A DNA stretch of 6,486 bases from a bacterium (GTDB lineage: Bacteria; UBP18; UBA7526). Positions 5,064 through 6,486 of the stretch are shown piece after piece. The stretch lies in the NCBI GenBank assembly GCA_030616365.1, contig JAUWXM010000064.1:1-6486 (forward strand), in the 5' to 3' direction. A program made the translations under genes and the position numbers. How positions within the stretch are numbered: position 1 is the stretch's first letter; each line of letters begins with the position of its first letter. A model generated the notes under the pieces. That model worked only from the letters and a program-made list of their open reading frames with translations, did not search any database and had not been told where the DNA came from.

Positions 5064-6100
5064 GAGAAATTAAAACCGTCTGGTGGTCTAAGGATAGAGT
5101 AAAGATTATTGATCAGACGAAACTTCCCTTCAAAACAGAAGTCTTGGAGTTCCGCAATTATAGAAAGTTGGCTTGGGCAATAAAGGGAATGAGGCTGAGG
5201 GGGGCGCCAGCCATTGGAGTGGCTACTGCCCTGGGCATTGCCTTAGGAATAAACTATTCAAAAGCATCCTCTTATAAAGGTTTATCCAAAGAATTGAATA
5301 GAATAATAAAGACCTTTCAAAGGACGAGGCCAACTGCGGTCAACCTCTTCTGGGCCTGCCGAAGGATGAGGGAGAAATTTCGAGAAAATAAAGATAGGAG
5401 CATTAAAAAAATTAAGAGGATATTGATTCAAGAGGCAAAGAGAATTGCCCAGGAGGATATAGAGTGTTGTAAAAGAATTGGGAAATACGGGGCTTCCTTG
5501 ATTAAGAAGGGAAGTTCCATCCTTACCCATTGCAATGCCGGTGCCTTAGCAACCGCAGGTTATGGAACTGCGTTAGGGGTAATTAAGAAAGCACATGAAG
5601 AGGGCAAAGGAATTAAGGTCTTTGTGGACGAGACAAGACCCAGGCTTCAGGGGGCAAGACTCACTACCTGGGAGTTAAAAAGAGAGGGGATTCCCTTTAC
5701 TCTCATTGCTGATAGTATGGCCGGGTACTTTATGAAAAAAAGGGAGATCGACTTGGTCATTGTAGGGGCGGATAGGATTGCAGGAAATGGGGATATAGCA
5801 AATAAGATTGGGACTTACTCATTGGCGGTCTTAGCAAAGGAGCATAAGATTCCCTTCTATGTTGCTTGCCCCACATCAACCATTGATTTGAAACTTTCCT
5901 CTGGCGATAGGATACCCATTGAAGAACGGGATATAAGAGAAGTGACCCATATTGGAGACAGACCCTTAGTTCCTGAAGGAACAAGGGCCGCTAATCCCGC
6001 CTTTGATATAACGCCCAATAAACTTGTTAAGGCCATCATTACTGAGAAGGGGATTGCTCGAAAACCTTACAGGAGAAACCTGAAGAAACTCTTCATTTGA
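5060..6100 (+). CDS. mtnA: Methylthioribose-1-phosphate isomerase
   Basis: MtnA converts 5-methylthioribose-1-phosphate to methylthioribulose-1-phosphate in the methionine salvage pathway, in the cytoplasm. It belongs to the eIF2B-alpha/beta/delta-like family. Counting from GTG, the 346 residues contain VKIIDQTKLP (14-23), RGAPAIGVATALG (47-59), TRPTAVNLFWA (89-99), ILTHCNAGALATAGYGTALG (154-173) with the catalytic Cys158, VDETRPRLQGARLTTWEL (189-206), ADSMAGYFM (217-225) and VGADRIAGNGDIANKIGTYS (235-254) with catalytic Asp238. PIEERDIREVTH (286-297) completes the pattern. The MtnA-type motifs make it an isomerase rather than an initiation-factor subunit; a ribose-1,5-bisphosphate isomerase is less likely. 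The start could be GTG 5060 (MREIKTVWW) or ATT 5069. No other methionine-salvage gene is in the window. Confidence 0.93.
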   Translation: MREIKTVWWSKDRVKIIDQTKLPFKTEVLEFRNYRKLAWAIKGMRLRGAPAIGVATALGIALGINYSKASSYKGLSKELNRIIKTFQRTRPTAVNLFWACRRMREKFRENKDRSIKKIKRILIQEAKRIAQEDIECCKRIGKYGASLIKKGSSILTHCNAGALATAGYGTALGVIKKAHEEGKGIKVFVDETRPRLQGARLTTWELKREGIPFTLIADSMAGYFMKKREIDLVIVGADRIAGNGDIANKIGTYSLAVLAKEHKIPFYVACPTSTIDLKLSSGDRIPIEERDIREVTHIGDRPLVPEGTRAANPAFDITPNKLVKAIITEKGIARKPYRRNLKKLFI

Positions 6101-6126
6101 CTTTTTCCTTATATAGATGGTATACT
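6097..6126 (+). promoter_or_regulatory. Sigma-70 type promoter for ileS
   Basis: TTGACT (6097-6102) and TATACT (6121-6126) are 18 bp apart, each one mismatch from consensus. The -35 box overlaps the mtnA stop codon (6098-6100). A start near 6133 would leave a leader of about 108 bases before ileS. Confidence 0.7.
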
Positions 6127-6142
6127 AAATAAATTACCCTTA

Positions 6143-6197
6143 TTAAGAAAGCCCCTCCGACAAATCGGGGAGAACCGTGTTATTCGGGCTTTCTTAG
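6143..6197 (+). promoter_or_regulatory. Structured leader element upstream of ileS
   Basis: AAGAAAGCCC (6145-6154) pairs perfectly with GGGCTTTCTT (6186-6195), extendable by T-A and a T-G pair at the base. The enclosed loop has its own hairpin: CTCCGA (6155-6160) with TCGGGG (6165-6170), one G-T pair, loop CAAA. The remaining 13 bases (6173-6185) are unpaired, though CCG (6175-6177) could alternatively pair with CGG (6185-6187). No T run follows beyond the T-rich 3' arm itself, so it is a poor intrinsic terminator. It may be a leader control element or weak terminator of mtnA. Confidence 0.5.
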
Positions 6198-6240
6198 TAG
6201 AGGGGGAAAACAAAGTGCACCCTCATTAAAGATAGAAAAG

Positions 6241-6486
6241 ATGGATTACAATAAAACTCTTTGTCTACCAAAGACGAAATTTCCCATGAAGGCCGAGCTT
6301 CCCAAGAGGGAGCCAAAGATTCTCTCTTTCTGGAATAAGATAGATATTTATCATAAGATAAGAGAGAAGAAAAAGGGGACTAAGAAATATATCTTACACG
6401 ATGGTCCTCCCTATGCCAATGGGGATGTCCACATCGGGACCGCTCTCAATAAGATATTGAAGGACATCATTGTTAAATTCAAGACC
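6241..6486 (+). CDS. ileS: Isoleucyl-tRNA synthetase, N-terminal 82 residues (3' end outside window)
   Basis: IleRS is the class I aminoacyl-tRNA synthetase that charges tRNA-Ile with isoleucine in the cytoplasm. The frame is open to the window edge. The N-terminus MDYNKTLCLPKTKFPMKAELPKREPKIL is the usual IleRS beginning, and YILHDGPPYANGDVHIGTALNKILKDIIVKFKT (50-82) is the ATP-binding signature. The class I HIGH motif reads HIGT (64-67) here, with Thr in the last place. ATG 6241 fits the family N-terminus and no in-frame alternative lies nearby, but the upstream bases (GATAGAAAAG) are a poor ribosome binding site. It has its own promoter and structured leader. Confidence 0.95.
   Translation, partial: MDYNKTLCLPKTKFPMKAELPKREPKILSFWNKIDIYHKIREKKKGTKKYILHDGPPYANGDVHIGTALNKILKDIIVKFKT

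Noticed and set aside
6133..6240. T-box riboswitch in front of ileS
   Set aside because: GGGGAGAACCGTG (6167-6179) loosely resembles the T-box core GGGTGGnACCGCG but differs at three positions, including the TGG needed to bind the tRNA end. Only about 35 bases lie between the predicted start and this point, too few for a stem I.

Overview
The window is a bacterial chromosomal segment with every gene on the + strand. It begins in the 3' end of a division and cell wall (dcw) cluster and ends in the first 82 codons of isoleucyl-tRNA synthetase. The organism looks like an uncultured, probably diderm bacterium: there is a lipoprotein with a signal peptide, FtsQ, FtsA and FtsZ of ordinary bacterial type, and an order (ftsQ-ftsA-ftsZ ... 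proC-yggT ... ileS) seen across many phyla. Small repeats in gene boundaries and even inside genes recall candidate-phylum genomes such as Omnitrophota or Aerophobota. That placement is a guess; the sequence does not fix the phylum.

Layout. 1-201 is the FtsQ C-terminus. 156-264 is an inverted repeat made of helically phased ACACGAAT/ATTCGTGT modules, which also encodes the last residues of FtsQ. 281-1516 is ftsA. 1517-1585 is a relative of the same repeat (ACGCGAA modules). 1614-2705 is ftsZ, closed by a strong intrinsic terminator (2717-2749). A consensus-like promoter follows at once (2752-2780) and drives a leader with two 42-bp tandem units (2799-2882), then proC (2896-3705). The end of proC is partly duplicated, giving a 12-codon ORF joined by ATGA overlaps to proC and to the next gene, a lipoprotein with a zincin HExxH motif (3737-4606). 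After a 144-bp gap come yggT (4751-5050) and mtnA (5060-6100). The mtnA stop codon overlaps the -35 box of a promoter (6097-6126) whose leader folds into a long stem (6143-6197) ahead of ileS (6241-end).

How the genes fit together. FtsQ, FtsA and FtsZ are the core of the divisome: FtsZ polymerises, FtsA tethers it to the membrane, and FtsQ links it to the periplasmic synthesis machinery. The second unit mixes proline synthesis (ProC), a small membrane protein often found beside it (YggT), a probable envelope metalloprotease and a methionine-salvage isomerase (MtnA). These look like separate tasks sharing transcripts. The usual pgeF, yggS and divIVA genes of this neighbourhood are absent.

The most unusual content is the uncharacterised zincin lipoprotein, the tandem leader repeats of proC, the repeat-derived protein segments in FtsQ and ProC, and the structured ileS leader. 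No mobile element, CRISPR array, tRNA or rRNA was seen.
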